DNA of 64,000 bases, from positions 11,277,501 to 11,341,500 of the forward strand of contig NC_067201.1 in assembly GCF_000699445.3 (NCBI RefSeq). The letters are read 5' to 3'. The position numbers were made by a program, and so were the translations under genes. Positions within the stretch are counted from its first letter, which is position 1; every line of letters begins with the position of its first letter. The notes beneath the pieces are model-generated. The model was given only the letters and a program-made list of their open reading frames with translations, did not search any database and was not told the origin of the DNA. Positions 24,891 through 37,010 of this stretch are shown piece by piece. This DNA is from Schistosoma haematobium (lineage: Eukaryota > Platyhelminthes > Trematoda > Strigeidida > Schistosomatidae).

Positions 24891-25214
24891 TAAGACAACT
24901 GGTGGACATTTTGCAAATTACGTATTTACTATTTGATTGTTAGATTTTACTAACAAGCCCTGTAATTTTTCGTCAAACACATTTGATTGTCCCCACTCGT
25001 GTTCTGTTCTCTACGGTATAATGAAAATGAGAAAAAATTTCACACTGAATAACCATCATTCTGAAATTAAAAGAAATGGGACTCATATTGAACAAGAATG
25101 ACAAATGAGTTAAAAATGTAATCTTACATTTTTATCTCATTATATTATAAATAATATACAGTAGATAAACAACTTGATTATTACACAAAAATTGAGTTCA
25201 AACGACCCTAATAG

Positions 25215-25480
25215 ATTACTTTACTTACTTACGCCTGTTACTCCTAGTGGAGCATAGGCCGCCGACCAGTATTCTCCAACCCACTCTGTCCTGAGCCTTC
25301 TTTTCTAGTTCCATCCAGTTCTTCTTCATTTTTCTCATGTCTGTCTCCACCTGGAGCCCCAACCGGGGGCTACTGCTGTTCTCAAGCCTAGACAAAGGAG
25401 GAGAGTTGGGCATGGGGTTAGCGACCCCATCCCGTAGAAAACTAACTCGCTAAAAAACGCTAACCAGAAAAAAATTATTA
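25215..25480 (-). mobile_element. RTE-clade LINE (SR2-like) with internal deletion
   Basis: On the minus strand, element 5' sequence (TTCTGGTTAGCG block near 25470 and GATGGGGTCGCTAACCCC near 25430) is joined directly to the ORF end ([26 protein letters not shown] stop) and the TAAGTAAGTAA tail. Everything between is deleted. Confidence 0.8.
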
Positions 25481-27054
25481 TGAATATTGATAGGTAATTG
25501 ATTTTATACTATTTAAATATCATTTAGTTAAACAAATAAATTTATACTGCAGACTGTAATGTTCTTTCTTCAGAAATTTTCGGATCTTACTACCGATGTT
25601 CAAATTGATGGGTTTGTTCATTTCATAAAATCGTGATTAAACACACTGCAATTTCATGTTTTTTTTGTTTTTCTTTTCCTATGTGGAAAAAATTGTTTAT
25701 TTTTAAAAAATAATATGTGAATAATGAGTTTATAGGTACAGTTGATAGAATTTACACTTTAGGTTTGCGTATGTTAAAGATAGTTAAGAATAGTCAATAG
25801 TAAACTGAACTTGATCTAAATTTCATAGTAGTCAGTAAGGAGTGAGTTTAATCTTTATTGAACTGTTTTTTTCTTCTTCTGAGACTAAACGTTTCATTAC
25901 TTAGCTTCAAAGTTTGATTTGTGACCGATGAGCTATTCCTCCATAACTGATACCCTATAGGACTGAGATATAAATACAATTGATTGGTCACCAATCAGTG
26001 ATGTGTCCATTCCTGATTTTTGTATATAAATTGCTATTCTATTAAGTTTATATATGGAATTTGTTTAAATGTTACAAAGTTCACAACTTAATTTGAGTAT
26101 TTTTCGGTAATCAAAACTAGGAAACACCGAGTAGTTACATCCCCGTAAACAATGAAATTCAATGATATCAGAAGACACTTATTATTGGGGTCAAACTATA
26201 ACAAAGGCACAATTTACGAAATAATAAAACTGCAATAACCTACTATCAGTAAACTAAGTACTATGGTCTTCAGTTCCGATCTCCATATTTTAATTCCAGA
26301 TGTGTTAAAGTTTATGTATAAAATTTCCCTTTAGCAATAATAATGCGTGTATTGGTGTCCAATAGAATATTCTTTTTAATTCCAATAATTTCACAAGGGT
26401 TATCAATGTGACAGAAATTTTAACCAGTTAACTAACCAATTGTGGTGATCATAATGAAAATTGCTGATAGAGTTTAATATTATTTTCACAATCATTAATG
26501 CCTCAAGTATAGCTAATATCTTGCTGATATCAAATGTCAGCTGTTTACAACCTATTAAATAATAAACATATATTTCTAAGATAATAAGGTATTGTTTTCC
26601 AAGTAATCAGGTTTGTTGATAGATGTACAAATTCTAGCTTACGAGATTCACATGTATAGTAACCAACAATATGTTTGCACATCCCTTAATGATATTCGAA
26701 TTCATTCGATTACGTTGCAGTAAGGCCATCAGTCCAGGTTATATAATAACGCGAAATGAAATCTATACTTGATTATAACTGAAAGACTAACATCAAAATA
26801 ATATTGATGGTGATTTAAACAAGTGTAATTATTACAATCTAACTGACAAAACCTGATCGAATTCATTAATATTGATAATAAATACTGATTGATCCACTTT
26901 TCCATTCTATTTAGTGATTATGTGATTTTCATTAAGGAAAATTATATTTTATACACTTTAAGTTGACATCTAAGTCTAGAAAAATTATCAAAAATTAATG
27001 TTTCTGTATATGAAACTGTTATTTTAAATAGAAGATGTATATATAGTATGAAGT
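25481..27054. other. No gene recognised
   Basis: AT-rich sequence only. Confidence 0.4.
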
Positions 27055-27235
27055 TGGATACCAACCCAGTGGTACAGAGGTTAGGCATTCGCGGGCAAGA
27101 CCGAAGGTCCCGAGTTCGGACCCGACGTGCGGGATCGTGGACGGGCACTGCTTCGGAGTCTTATACTAGAACGAAACGGCCGTCCAGTACTTCCAGGTTT
27201 TCAATTATGGTCTAACATTGATCGTTTCATAATAT
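27055..27235 (+). mobile_element. Family B SINE, 5' truncated
   Basis: A-box-like CAACCCAGTGG near 27064, B box GAGTTCGGACCC near 27111, ribozyme near 27139-27192. The core reads CTTCGGAG instead of CTGAGGAG, so it is inactive, although stem I (GCACTG/CAGTAC) and GAAAC remain. Confidence 0.75.
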
Positions 27236-27550
27236 CAAGTAATTAATTCATTATCATATCTTCTTTGTAGATATTTACAAATAAAATTATGCCAATTTAC
27301 ACAATTTTATGTAGGCTATTAGTTACATCATCATAAATTCAGTATAATGATCTATTCATGTCAATGAAATCATTCAAGACTGTTAGCGGAATATATTGAT
27401 TCTTCAGTTACAACCAACGTTTGTTTATGTATCTTTGAATGATGTTTTATTTTTCATCTATAACATAGAGTGATAAGTTACGGTCTATTATTTGTAAATT
27501 AAAAGTATCAGTAAGAATGAGTGAACATGTTTCTAAAGAAACTGTGTCAA

Positions 27551-27790
27551 TTACAATTTGCTTAGGATTGGATGAAAAAACCAATTTCTGCTAATTGGGT
27601 TTATCAAGACATTTTCATGATCAAAATTAAGGACTGATGGTAGTTCAATAACCGCTGGAAACCAGGAAGCATCGGTAAGCCTCTTCATATTATTATGAGG
27701 CTCCTCAGCAGAGAGAATCCATAACTTTGTCATTATGTCCAGTTTGAGGCAATTACCCTCTAAGTACACTGGAAGATGGCTACACGACAT
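27551..27790 (-). other. Unrecognised 79-codon open frame
   Basis: The frame starts ATG TCG TGT and has less biased composition than its surroundings (blocks WILSAEEPHNNMKRL and ASWFPAVIELPSV). It has no signal peptide or motif I know, and no splice sites are obvious. It may be a fragment of an unidentified retroelement rather than a host gene. Confidence 0.25.
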
Positions 27791-27799
27791 TAAGCATAT

Positions 27800-27960
27800 A
27801 AACTAGTGGGAGTCATCTCCATGGTCTAAAGGTACAGCCTCTATGTGTAAGACTAAAGGTCATGGTTCAATCACTTACACTGTCATGGTTGTAGAATGAT
27901 AAACAAACGTCCAATACTAGAGCAAAGCAACTGTCCACTGCTTCTCAGTTTTCAGTAGTT
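27800..27960 (+). mobile_element. Family B SINE, strongly decayed
   Basis: Promoter-like TGGTCTAAAGG, a GGTTCAATCAC B-box remnant and a tail-like CCACTGCTTCTCAGTTTTC block indicate an old copy. Confidence 0.45.
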
Positions 27961-28234
27961 GTTTAAATAAAAACTATGAAATAACTTCGAATTTTACGTT
28001 ACCGAATGAATGTGTTTATATTACTAGCATATTGAAACAATTAACATGGTATATAAGTTCGTCAAATATTTTCATGATTGTTTTTTTTGTTATACAATTT
28101 AACAGACAGAAATGTTATTTGCCTAAAACTTTTGGCGACAGTAAATAAATGCTTTTTTTTAAAGTGTAAAATACATAGTTATAACAGTATACAAATGGAT
28201 TATTTGCAGATGACAACAATTATTTGTAATTTTT

Positions 28235-28322
28235 TTGATTGAGATCATGAACCGATTGATGTTAGACCACTATTGAAAACCTGGAAGTGCTGGATGGCCG
28301 TTTCGTTCTATTGTGGGACTTA
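28235..28322 (-). mobile_element. Family B SINE fragment
   Basis: Minus-strand tail and part of the ribozyme (GAAACGGCC present); truncated at stem II. Confidence 0.7.
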
Positions 28323-28436
28323 TGATTCAAGTATTTGATCAGTCAGTCAGTTATTAGTTTATTATTTATTGTTCAAATTTAAGTTTAAACATGTTTAAAC
28401 ATGTACTTCAGATTGTACTGAATTAGAACAATCAGA

Positions 28437-28845
28437 TACTTACTTACTTACGCCTGTTACTCCTCGTGAAGGAGCATAGGCCGCTCACCAGCATTCCCTA
28501 TCCAACCCTGTCCTGGGCAATCCTTTCCAGCCCCTTTCAGTTGTTACTCATCTTTTTCATATCTGCTTCTATTTCCCGACTTAATGTGTTCTTTGGCCTT
28601 CCTCTTTTCCGCCCTCCTTCAGGATTCCAAGTTAGGGCTTGCCTCGTGATGCAGTTTGATGATTTGAGCAATGTATGTTCTATCCATTTCCATCGTCTTT
28701 TCCTTATTTCTTCTTCAGCTGGAAGCTGGTTTGTTCTCTCCCAGAGAAGGCTGTTACTGATGGTATCCAGCCAATGGATGTTGAGTATCTTGCGTAGACA
28801 ACAATTTATAAATACTTGTACCTTCTTGATGGTGGTGGTTGTATT
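28437..28845 (-). pseudogene. RTE-clade LINE (SR2-like) 3' fragment
   Basis: The minus strand reads the RT C-terminal region (stop-interrupted) and ends in TAAGTAAGTAAG. The plus-strand frame over it is a shadow. Confidence 0.75.
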
Positions 28846-29724
28846 GCTTATAAATCAATAAAAAGATACCCATTTTCAGTTTCAAATGGTCAATACAAGC
28901 TGGGGATGTTCAACTTTTCATAGATCATGAATCTGAAACTTTACAATTTGGATATATTTTGAATATATAGATTATTTCTTTCAATTAGAGTTGAATTATG
29001 ACTGACAGTAAAATCTAGGGGTTTGTGAACTGATTGTATATAGATCCTTGAGGATTATATTCACATAGAAGTTTTCATTTCTCATTAATTGTTTTAACTA
29101 AAGTCATTAAACAGGATAAATGTAAATCATATGAACTAATACAGGATTTACTTGGGATTAGTTCATGCATAAAATTAGGAATTCTTTTTTTCTTCACTGT
29201 TCTGTAGTACCTGGACTTTTGGTTTCTTAAGATTATCGATAGGAAATGACTTAATTGAACTGAAAAAAACATAACAAATATGTATTCTTTTATTCAATTT
29301 AGTTCCTCAAAAGTTATACGATTTATGTCTCTCTTAACTACTTGTAGATTATTGCAAACTGAGATGTTGATTTGATTTACATTATATCTCTTTAGTCTTT
29401 TGATTATCAGTACTACAGGAATTTTAACATTCGTTAAGTGAGTACAGTTGTTTACTTCACGAGTCATTTATGAAGCAATATAATTCCATGTTCTTTGTTT
29501 TAAAGCCTGAAATGAATATACATAGTTTGTTGTTTCTAAATAGTTTACATTTAACAATCATTTTTGTCTAGTTGTCTTGTTTCCTTTCATTTACTAGAGC
29601 TTGTTACAAACCTAATTCTTCAAACTGAATCACTGTATTGTGCAACTTCAACTTCATTCAATCTCGTATACATAAAGCAAATCATTATTTTTACGAACTT
29701 ATTAGAAATTTCAGAATGTTTGTT

Positions 29725-30490
29725 CTGGTTAGCGTTTTTGTTTCAGTAAGGTTATTTTCTAGGGGATGGGGTTGCTGACCCTATGCTTAACCCTCCTCCT
29801 TTACCCGGGCTTACGGCCGGCAGTCATCCTAAAAGAGATGTGGGCTACATCCCGGGGTAAGCAGTGATACGATTTCAACTTCGAAGATCATCTAGCTCTT
29901 CTATCCCACACACACGAGCAAACGCAGGTCAAAACAACCAGCCACTATATCATTAGACCTCATTAAACACAAAGGAAAAACCAAGATTTTCAAATACTGA
30001 ACAGAGAACACCAGCCCAATCACACTTGATGGACAAACTCTGGGAGAGATGGACACTTTCACGTTCCTGGATATCAGCATCATCGATGAACGTCGAAGAT
30101 CTGGTGTAGACGTGAAGGCGAGGATTGGTAAAGTAAGGATAGCATTCCTGTAGTTGAAGAGAATGTGTAACTCAAAGCAACTGTCAACCAACATCAAAAT
30201 CCGAGTCTTCAGTGCGAATGTCACGACAGTTAGTTCTACTGTACGGAGTTGAAACTTCAAGAACTACCACAATCATCATCAAAAAAGTACAAGTATTAAT
30301 ATACAATTGTTCACTCTAGATACTCACTGTCCGTTGACCAGGTACCATCAGCAACACTGAACTTTGGGAATGAACAAACTAGATTCCAAGTGAAGAGGAA
30401 ATTAGGAAAAGACAGTAGATGTGCATAGGACATACATTCAGTAAATTACCAAACTGCATCATGAGGGATAACAAGCGCAAGTAAGTAATG
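29725..30490 (+). pseudogene. RTE-clade LINE (SR2-like) with internal deletion
   Basis: It begins with the element's 5' block (TTCTGGTTAGCG, GGGATGGGGTTGCTGACCC), passes a CATCCCGGGG junction near 29855, and continues in the RT region from DDL-like sequence (near 29880) to the end with GCGCAAGTAAGTAA at 30474-30487. Frames are broken throughout. Confidence 0.75.
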
Positions 30491-30702
30491 GACAACTACA
30501 TATAATATATATATGACATTCCCTTTTACGGTTATTACTTTTTGACTAAAATATATGTGTTCGATTGTGAACTTGGTGTATTTGAACGATGTATTTAACA
30601 TGAATCAATAGAGATATTCATTAAGTTATTCAATTAGTAACCCGATTTTACGTGTTTAAATATCAATTAGTAACGTTAAAATTTTATTCAACCTCAAAGT
30701 TG

Positions 30703-31058
30703 TGTAGTATGGCGTCGAGTCGCGGCTGACTATGATCACCACTACAGGAAGACTACGTGCCAGTTAACCGATAAGATCCCCCGTAAGCCAAATATCAGAA
30801 GGCAGTTGTTGGCTGTAGTCGAGATGTGTTTGTTGGCGATCTCGTGGTGTCGAAAGAATATCGAGATCGTGCCAGGTTACAAGTGTGGTTACTGAGAGTA
30901 ACCGAGTTCATGCAAGGTCACAATCAACGGAGGAATGTATGTGTTTTGGTACAGTTAAACAAACAAGTATGATAAAACAATCCCTTGTACAATTGGTTAC
31001 AATATTAACTGTTTCCATTACACCAATCGCGTTCTCTTGATAAAAGTAGGTCACTACA
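30703..31058. mobile_element. Solo-LTR candidate
   Basis: A 356-base block, GC-richer than its flanks, begins TGTAGTATGG and ends GTCACTACA, giving 6-base inverted ends TGTAGT/ACTACA of the TG...CA type. No convincing target duplication is visible and no internal element sequence adjoins. An unclassified repeat remains possible. Confidence 0.35.
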
Positions 31059-31369
31059 ATTGTATTTAGTGTATATTACACAATATTCATACCAATATTC
31101 ATAAGGTTTAAGAAACGTATTATATGTAAATCTTTGACTTTATATAATGTAAATCAAAAGATGATTCATTTACCAATTATTTCTATATTTTGATTAATAG
31201 ATTAGAGTAATGAATAATGGCAGTCAAATTATTCAGTATAACTTAAAGGAAAAATAACCTCAATTGAAAAGAAAACACTTTATACGAACAACAATTTGAA
31301 GAGGAGAATTTCCTATTCTCTAAAAACAATGATCTTCGCAACAACTTTGTGAATAGTGTTCTGTAGTCG

Positions 31370-32175
31370 ATCATTGTTTATCAATAATCTTATTTGATCA
31401 ACTCTATGTACACTTAATAATTTACCTGCTCATGTGAAGTCATGTTTGTAGATCGTTTGATGTATACTTTATATAAAAAGAATTCAAGAATATTTACAGG
31501 CTTGACTAGAAACAGATGTAAACGGCTCAATAAGAAGCCCAATAATCAAAAACCCCGTGATTACAGGTCATTCAGTCAAGACGGACTCTGAGTTCAAAGT
31601 CATCTAGAAAGTAGGTAGAAGAATGACAAATGCAGTTATCATACATCTCTTAAGATTGTCGAAGCAATAGCTATACATCTGGCAAAACCAGAAATATGTG
31701 TTCAAAAGAAACTGATACAACCTCTACTTCTATGGTAGTCTTAATCTCTAATAATTTCCTTTCTTCTCCATACTTTCCTTCCTTTAAAACCATCTGCTTC
31801 CCGTTCTCTTTCTATGATCCTCCTCATTACATTTCATTACAATTTCGACATTTTATCATATCATGCTGAGCTATCCTTTCCCAATTATAATTTCCTTATC
31901 TATCTTCACGCCGAATACTCAAGCCCTTAACAATAGAACTATTTTTCATTTCCTTGATAGAAATAACGTTTTATTACGGTTGGTTATTCTTCCTTACCAT
32001 TATTATAATTATTATCATCTTGAAAAATAAGTTTGTATGTATATATTTGCGATTGTACAGCTTTGAAAATGAATTCATCAAAAAAGGAACTCTTCATTCA
32101 ACCAATCATTCTTATTTTATGTCTCAGTGGGTATATTCCACTTATTTAACTATTTCTTTAACATTTGTGTAAAAA
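31370..32175 (+). pseudogene. Penelope-like element 3' part and 3' UTR
   Basis: Broken endonuclease-region sequence (to about 31725: blocks like KIVEAIAIHL and CVQKKLIQPLLL) is followed by about 450 bases that match the 3' UTR of the minus-strand PLE at 55140-57480, including CATTTCATTACAATTTCGAC and GATTGTACAGCTTTGAAAATG. The 72-codon frame at 31954 lies in this UTR and is not a gene. Confidence 0.75.
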
Positions 32176-32359
32176 AGTTCTTTATTTTTGTGATTATCGG
32201 ACAAAAATCTTAAACTGCAAAACGCTTAGGACCTGTTTTAACCACACAACAAGCAAGGTTCATTTTATCACTGATTTTAATGTATTGGTTGTCATGCTCT
32301 GTTAAAAAAGTCTATACCAACAATTTTAGTATATTCACTTATATTACCATTCTGTGATA

Positions 32360-32705
32360 AGATTGTGGTTTGAAGTAGTCAATAGAGAACCGCGGACCTA
32401 GGTTTTGTGCTATTTCGCACTCGTCAGTAAGGTGTTCCTGTAATCTTGAGAGGATCAATGCTCCCTGAAGGACTCGATCCCGTGTCTCCCAGCTTCACAG
32501 TAAAGACGTTACCATTGATCTATCTGATCCATGACTGACCTCCTGTAGGACTGAGATGTATTTACAATTGATTGATCACTGGGTGTTTGTATGTATGTAT
32601 GTCAGGTCCTTCTGAGTGCAGATCGAATCCTAAAGAAGGTCAGTCACGGTCTGGATAGCTCAGTGACATTGATCACTACCCAGTGATCAATCAATTGTAA
32701 ATTAC
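32360..32705. mobile_element. Family C SINE, rearranged
   Basis: A minus-strand copy (about 32360-32630) carries hammerhead, B box (GGATCGAATCC class) and A-box region. A short plus-strand piece (32635-32705) with TAGCTCAGTG and the tail GACATTGATCACTACCC follows. The ribozyme at 32386-32440 has CTGACGA and stem II GTGC/GCAC but AAAAC for GAAAC. Confidence 0.75.
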
Positions 32706-32984
32706 TATTCTGATATTATGTCATATTATAGTCATTAGTAATAATAAATTCACATTTAGATAATTAATGCAAATTAATATAATTTGACGATCTCTTAACA
32801 AGAAACATAATCTTTTGTCCCATAAGTACACATACATACGTATGTATTTTAGACATTCATGTAGTTAATCATGACTTACACTTTACACATAATAGTTAAC
32901 GGCTGCACTTTTGATTGGACCTGAATCAGCTTGAGTTTTGTCCTTTTAAATCCTATAAAATACTATAAATATAGTAATTCTTTA

Positions 32985-33475
32985 TAAGCGAAGACGGATG
33001 ATGGCCAGTAGTTGAATCCGTGATGCACGTTTCGTCCTGCTTGAGACTCGTCAACTGGATGTACCTACATCCCAAAGTCGATGTTCACCCCGGTACTCGA
33101 CCTCACTACCGTACCAAGTGAATTTAAACTTCACACCAATGCACAAGCTTGTGGCTAAAAGGACTCAGTAGCTAAGTGGATAACGCAGTGGTGTTTGAAG
33201 TAAACGTTATTAGGTTCGAGTCCCAGAATGAACATCAACTCTGAGATGCAAGTACATCCAGCTGACGAGTTCAAAAAAGGACGAAAAGCGTATCGTCGAT
33301 TTCACTGCTAGCCGCCATTCATCTTTGCATATAAAGCTTGTAACTTAAAGCAATATCAAGGCAATCCGTATAGGATGCACATATGTCAATAAAAGAGAGA
33401 CTGATCAATTGCAGTCCTAAATATCAATAGGAAGATATAAGCAAACAATACCAAGTGAATTCCCTTTTCTGTAAA
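32985..33475. mobile_element. Family A SINE, inverted piece plus full plus-strand unit
   Basis: A minus-strand ribozyme/head piece (about 32985-33110) abuts a plus-strand unit. The plus unit begins with tail sequence CCAAGTGAATTTAAAC at 33113 joined to a head with perfect A box TAGCTAAGTGG (33169-33179) and perfect B box GGTTCGAGTCC (33213-33223), then ribozyme and full tail ending CCAAGTGAATTC near 33463. The plus ribozyme has GAAAA for GAAAC; the minus one has TTGACGA for CTGANGA. Confidence 0.85.
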
Positions 33476-33949
33476 CACATTTAACTAAATCATTGTAAAA
33501 TATCATTAGAAAAACATTAATTGTTTCTTATGTATAACTTTTCTCTATAAAAATTCAATAATAAACAAGATATTGAAAATATTTTATAAAGTAGAAGTAT
33601 TAATGATCATATCTGTACACTTGAAATACCATTTATTTCAGGTTATTTTAGTTTTCCCCAATTAGTCTAGGAAATGACTTTGCTAAAAAGAAAGAAAGCA
33701 TATTTATCATATCAGTATGATTGTCGAAGATTTGATTCTATTAGATTTCATTGTCTTAAATTGATTACTACCATATGCTTTGAATTTATTGCCTTGCTAG
33801 TTCATATTCATTAGTTTTAATTGCAATCAGCACTACTAATCACGTAAATAAGTTACTAATCATAACTAAAATCAACTATATCTGATGAAACACTATGTAG
33901 AAAATTATGCGATAGAAGAGAAAGTGCAGAGATCAGGATCAAGATAACA

Positions 33950-34235
33950 AGTCTTAGATATTTTGTAGCCCTATATCTGACTTCATTTGGATCGTATGAA
34001 TAATTGTTAGTGAAATATACATGTCACCAATCCTCGTATGCTAATATCGACCTAACTTGTGTTAGCGAATAAAGGAATTAAGTAAGTCGAATACGAGAAT
34101 GGATTTTTGGATATGTATATTTCATACAATCTTTGATCTGAACAGACAGTCAGAGAGACGTGGTGAAGAAGATAGAGAAAAGCGAAATGAAATCACAAGC
34201 AGTGGAGAAGGTGAGTGAGTAGGCAGTGTACATTC
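33950..34235. repeat. Unclassified dispersed repeat (copy 2)
   Basis: It matches 57540-57890 in reverse orientation (ACGAGAATGGATTTTTG and ATATGTATATTTC blocks) and 18100-18480. Confidence 0.55.
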
Positions 34236-34289
34236 ATTTAACTAATGAAATAAATCTCAGATTTATTCTAAAGTAAAATGTAGTAATAA

Positions 34290-34560
34290 TCCGTGTCGGG
34301 TAGAGACAGTTATCGACCTCAGTACAATTGAAGATGGTCGCGCAATTTCGTGGATTGGTTGAGGTTAGACATTAACACCGTTGAATGCCGGCTCAGTGGT
34401 CGAAAGGTTAAATGTTCATGTGCGAGTCCAAAGGCCCTGTGTTTGAATCCCACAAGCATGATCATGAATGTGTACTGTTGAGGAGTCCCACAACAGGACG
34501 AAACAGCTGTCAGTGGTCTAACATCAAACGGTTCATGATCTCGATCAAAAACTTAATAAC
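34290..34560 (+). mobile_element. Family B SINE
   Basis: 5' body, A-box CGGCTCAGTGG near 34389, B-box GTGTTTGAATCCC near 34439, ribozyme and tail. The ribozyme core starts TTGAGGA instead of CTGAGGA and stem III is AACAGCTGTC; otherwise intact. Confidence 0.8.
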
Positions 34561-34794
34561 ATCCACAGCACCATACTGATAATATTTAATATTCAAATTT
34601 CTAGCAAATATATTAGAGCACCTATGATATGAGTTTAGTGTTTGTCTCTCAAATTACAATGAATTACTTTTCTCATGTAAACATTTATTTACAAAACAAT
34701 GTTTACTCACACAAAAACAGGATAAGCAAAATTCTGTAGTTTAATTATTATTACAACCAAATATTTCCCACTTTAATTACTAGGTATTATTTGA

Positions 34795-35073
34795 TTGAGT
34801 ATCTGGGCTACTTGTTCCTACCACCTAAATATTTCAAAAAGTTGTTTTCGTTTGTTTTAACACACCATTATGTGTGTTAATCAGGTAACTTATTCAGGTA
34901 CGTTTATGAAAAGTTTACAACCTTTCGCTGTACAAATTACAAAAAATCCTAATCAGAGAAATGGTGATTACTGGTAATATGCATAGAAAGAATGTACATT
35001 ATTCAGATGTCGATTCGTGAAACTCTATCTTCTGACTGGCGATCACTCAATATTTATCGTCAGGATCGACCAA

Positions 35074-35100
<27 letters not shown>
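34795..35100 (+). repeat. Unclassified repeat with AAAT tail
   Basis: It matches 23950-24430 and ends in AAAT/AAT repeats at about 35070-35105, like the 3' end of a non-LTR retroposon. Confidence 0.6.
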
Positions 35101-35105
<5 letters not shown>

Positions 35106-35344
35106 AGTTATAATTGATAACATAAGGAAAAACCGTTATTGCCTACATTCAAGACAGTTTGAATAAATACAAGATATACACTTAACAATGAAACACTTAA
35201 ATGGATCCATTCACATTTCAAATCATCAGATGAATTTATGAGTCAATCATTCATACAGAAAAACCGTCAAAAAGGTTTATATATTTTAAAAAAAAACTTC
35301 AAGTATAACACTTATGCTGAAGTAAAGGTTTCTAAATATACATT

Positions 35345-35760
35345 TATTGTTAAGATAAGATGGTGGTTGGAGGTAGTCGACAGGAAACCCTGGAACTAGG
35401 TTTCGAGCTATTTGGAACTTGTCAGCAAGGTGTACATGTAATCTTGAGGGAACTGGTGCACAATTGTAACGTCTTTGACTGTGAAGCTGAGTGACACGGG
35501 ATCGAATCCGCCAGGGAGCACCAGTTCCCTCAAGATTACAGGTACACCTTGCTGACGAGTGCCAAGTAGCACAAATCCCGGGTCCAGGGTTTCCTATCGA
35601 CTACCTCCAGCCACCATCTAATCTCAATATATAGTGCACGCAGTGTCGAACCACCTAGATTGGTGGCCACATTGCAAAATGGTTGGTAGCATTCGAACTG
35701 CAATAAATAAGGACTTGACACACATGACATTGATCATCATCCAGTGATCAATCAATTGTG
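35345..35760. mobile_element. Family C SINE, fold-back pair
   Basis: A minus-strand ribozyme arm (about 35350-35452) faces a plus-strand copy (about 35460-35760) with B box GGATCGAATCC near 35499-35509, ribozyme at 35543-35600 and full tail ending in the GACATTGATC block. The two arms share about 100 bases in inverted orientation. Confidence 0.8.
35543..35600 (+). ncRNA. Hammerhead-like element of family C
   Basis: Stem I strand CACCTTG, core CTGACGA, stem II GTGC/GCAC with loop CAAGTA, then AAATCCCGGGTC in place of GAAACCTAGGTC, followed by CAGGG, which can pair with CCTTG. The loss of G in GAAA should inactivate this copy, but the architecture of the family is clear. Confidence 0.6.
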
Positions 35761-36209
35761 ATTACATTTATTGTTAATATATTATGGGAATTAAAAAAAC
35801 ACAGATTTAAATATCAATGAAGAAACTAGACAGACAATTTAACTACCTATTAGAGGCCTGGTGATAAACTTAATGATAGTGTACTACTTGTTTTTGGTAC
35901 TCTCAGATATTTAATTATTTATGAAGGTAATGATAGAAAATAGGGGGGGAGATTCATTTTTACCAATATTTCTAAAGTTAATTTCAATACGTTATTATGT
36001 AATCTGTCAATTATGTATCTAATTAATTTGAAATAGTCTATTAACTAGTAATTATGGCGATTGTAATTACGTTGTACACTTTTACTTTTAAATTACTTTC
36101 TTATTCAGACATTAATAATTTTCATGCAAAATGATATCATTTCATTCTATTTTCTCTTTCTTCATTATAGATACTTAAAATACGTATTGGTTAGATGTGG
36201 TGTAGAATG

Positions 36210-37010
36210 TAATGCAATTCATGATATGTAATTTGTCCAATTCCTGACTTGTCAGATGGATGTACCTACATTCCTAGTGTTGATTTTCATACTGAAACTC
36301 GGAACCAATCACACTTTTTATTGTCCACTTATTTACTGAGTTGAGATACAGGCTAAACTGTTCAATAAACATGACGTTATTAGTGAAGCTTTGTAATTTA
36401 CAGGTGTTAATACTACAAGTGATCGTTTTGTGCTGCTATATGTAAATTCTGAGCAGTGAATTCCAGACGCACGTTTCGTCGCATTTACATTAAGCTGAAT
36501 ATGCTAAAACTTGTGAATAGTACATTGAGTCAAAAGCGGAATCAAAAGCAGAAAATCACAAACTATTACTAATATCTTAAAACGACATCGTATCATTTAG
36601 TGCGTTCCTTCAACAATCTGTAATAAATTGAGAGCAGTAAATTTTGTGGAATAACATAGATTTGATTTACACAGAAGCTCATCATAGTTCTAGACACAAA
36701 TTAGTACAGGGTGCATGGAATGTGGCTAGCTTTGGGATCCAGGTCGATCGTTTCATTCTATTTGGGAATTGTCGATTGGATGAACTTTCATCCAGAAGTT
36801 GATTTTCAATCCTGAACTTAAACTCACTACCGTTCATTGTCTTGGTATCTGGACACAGTAACTAAGTGGATAGTGAAACGGTGCTTGGAGCTAACGGTAC
36901 TGAGTTTTTTACCAAAGCGAAAATCGAGTCTAGGATAACAGCAAATACAACTAGTGGCCCTCAATTTGGATGGAGCACAAATCCGAAATTTCACTAGTAG
37001 CCACATTTCA
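36210..37010. repeat. Decayed family A SINE fragments
   Basis: At least four weak matches: minus-strand GATGGATGTACCTACATTCC near 36257, GAATTCCAGACGCACGTTTCG near 36460, a minus ribozyme remnant near 36738-36800, and a plus head and ribozyme remnant near 36845-37005. Confidence 0.5.

Noticed and set aside
28466..28861. 131-codon plus frame
   Set aside because: Antisense of a minus-strand RTE fragment.
33169..33223. tRNA gene suggested by perfect A and B boxes
   Set aside because: There is no acceptor stem or anticodon arm and the sequence continues as a family A SINE; the boxes are the SINE's Pol III promoter.
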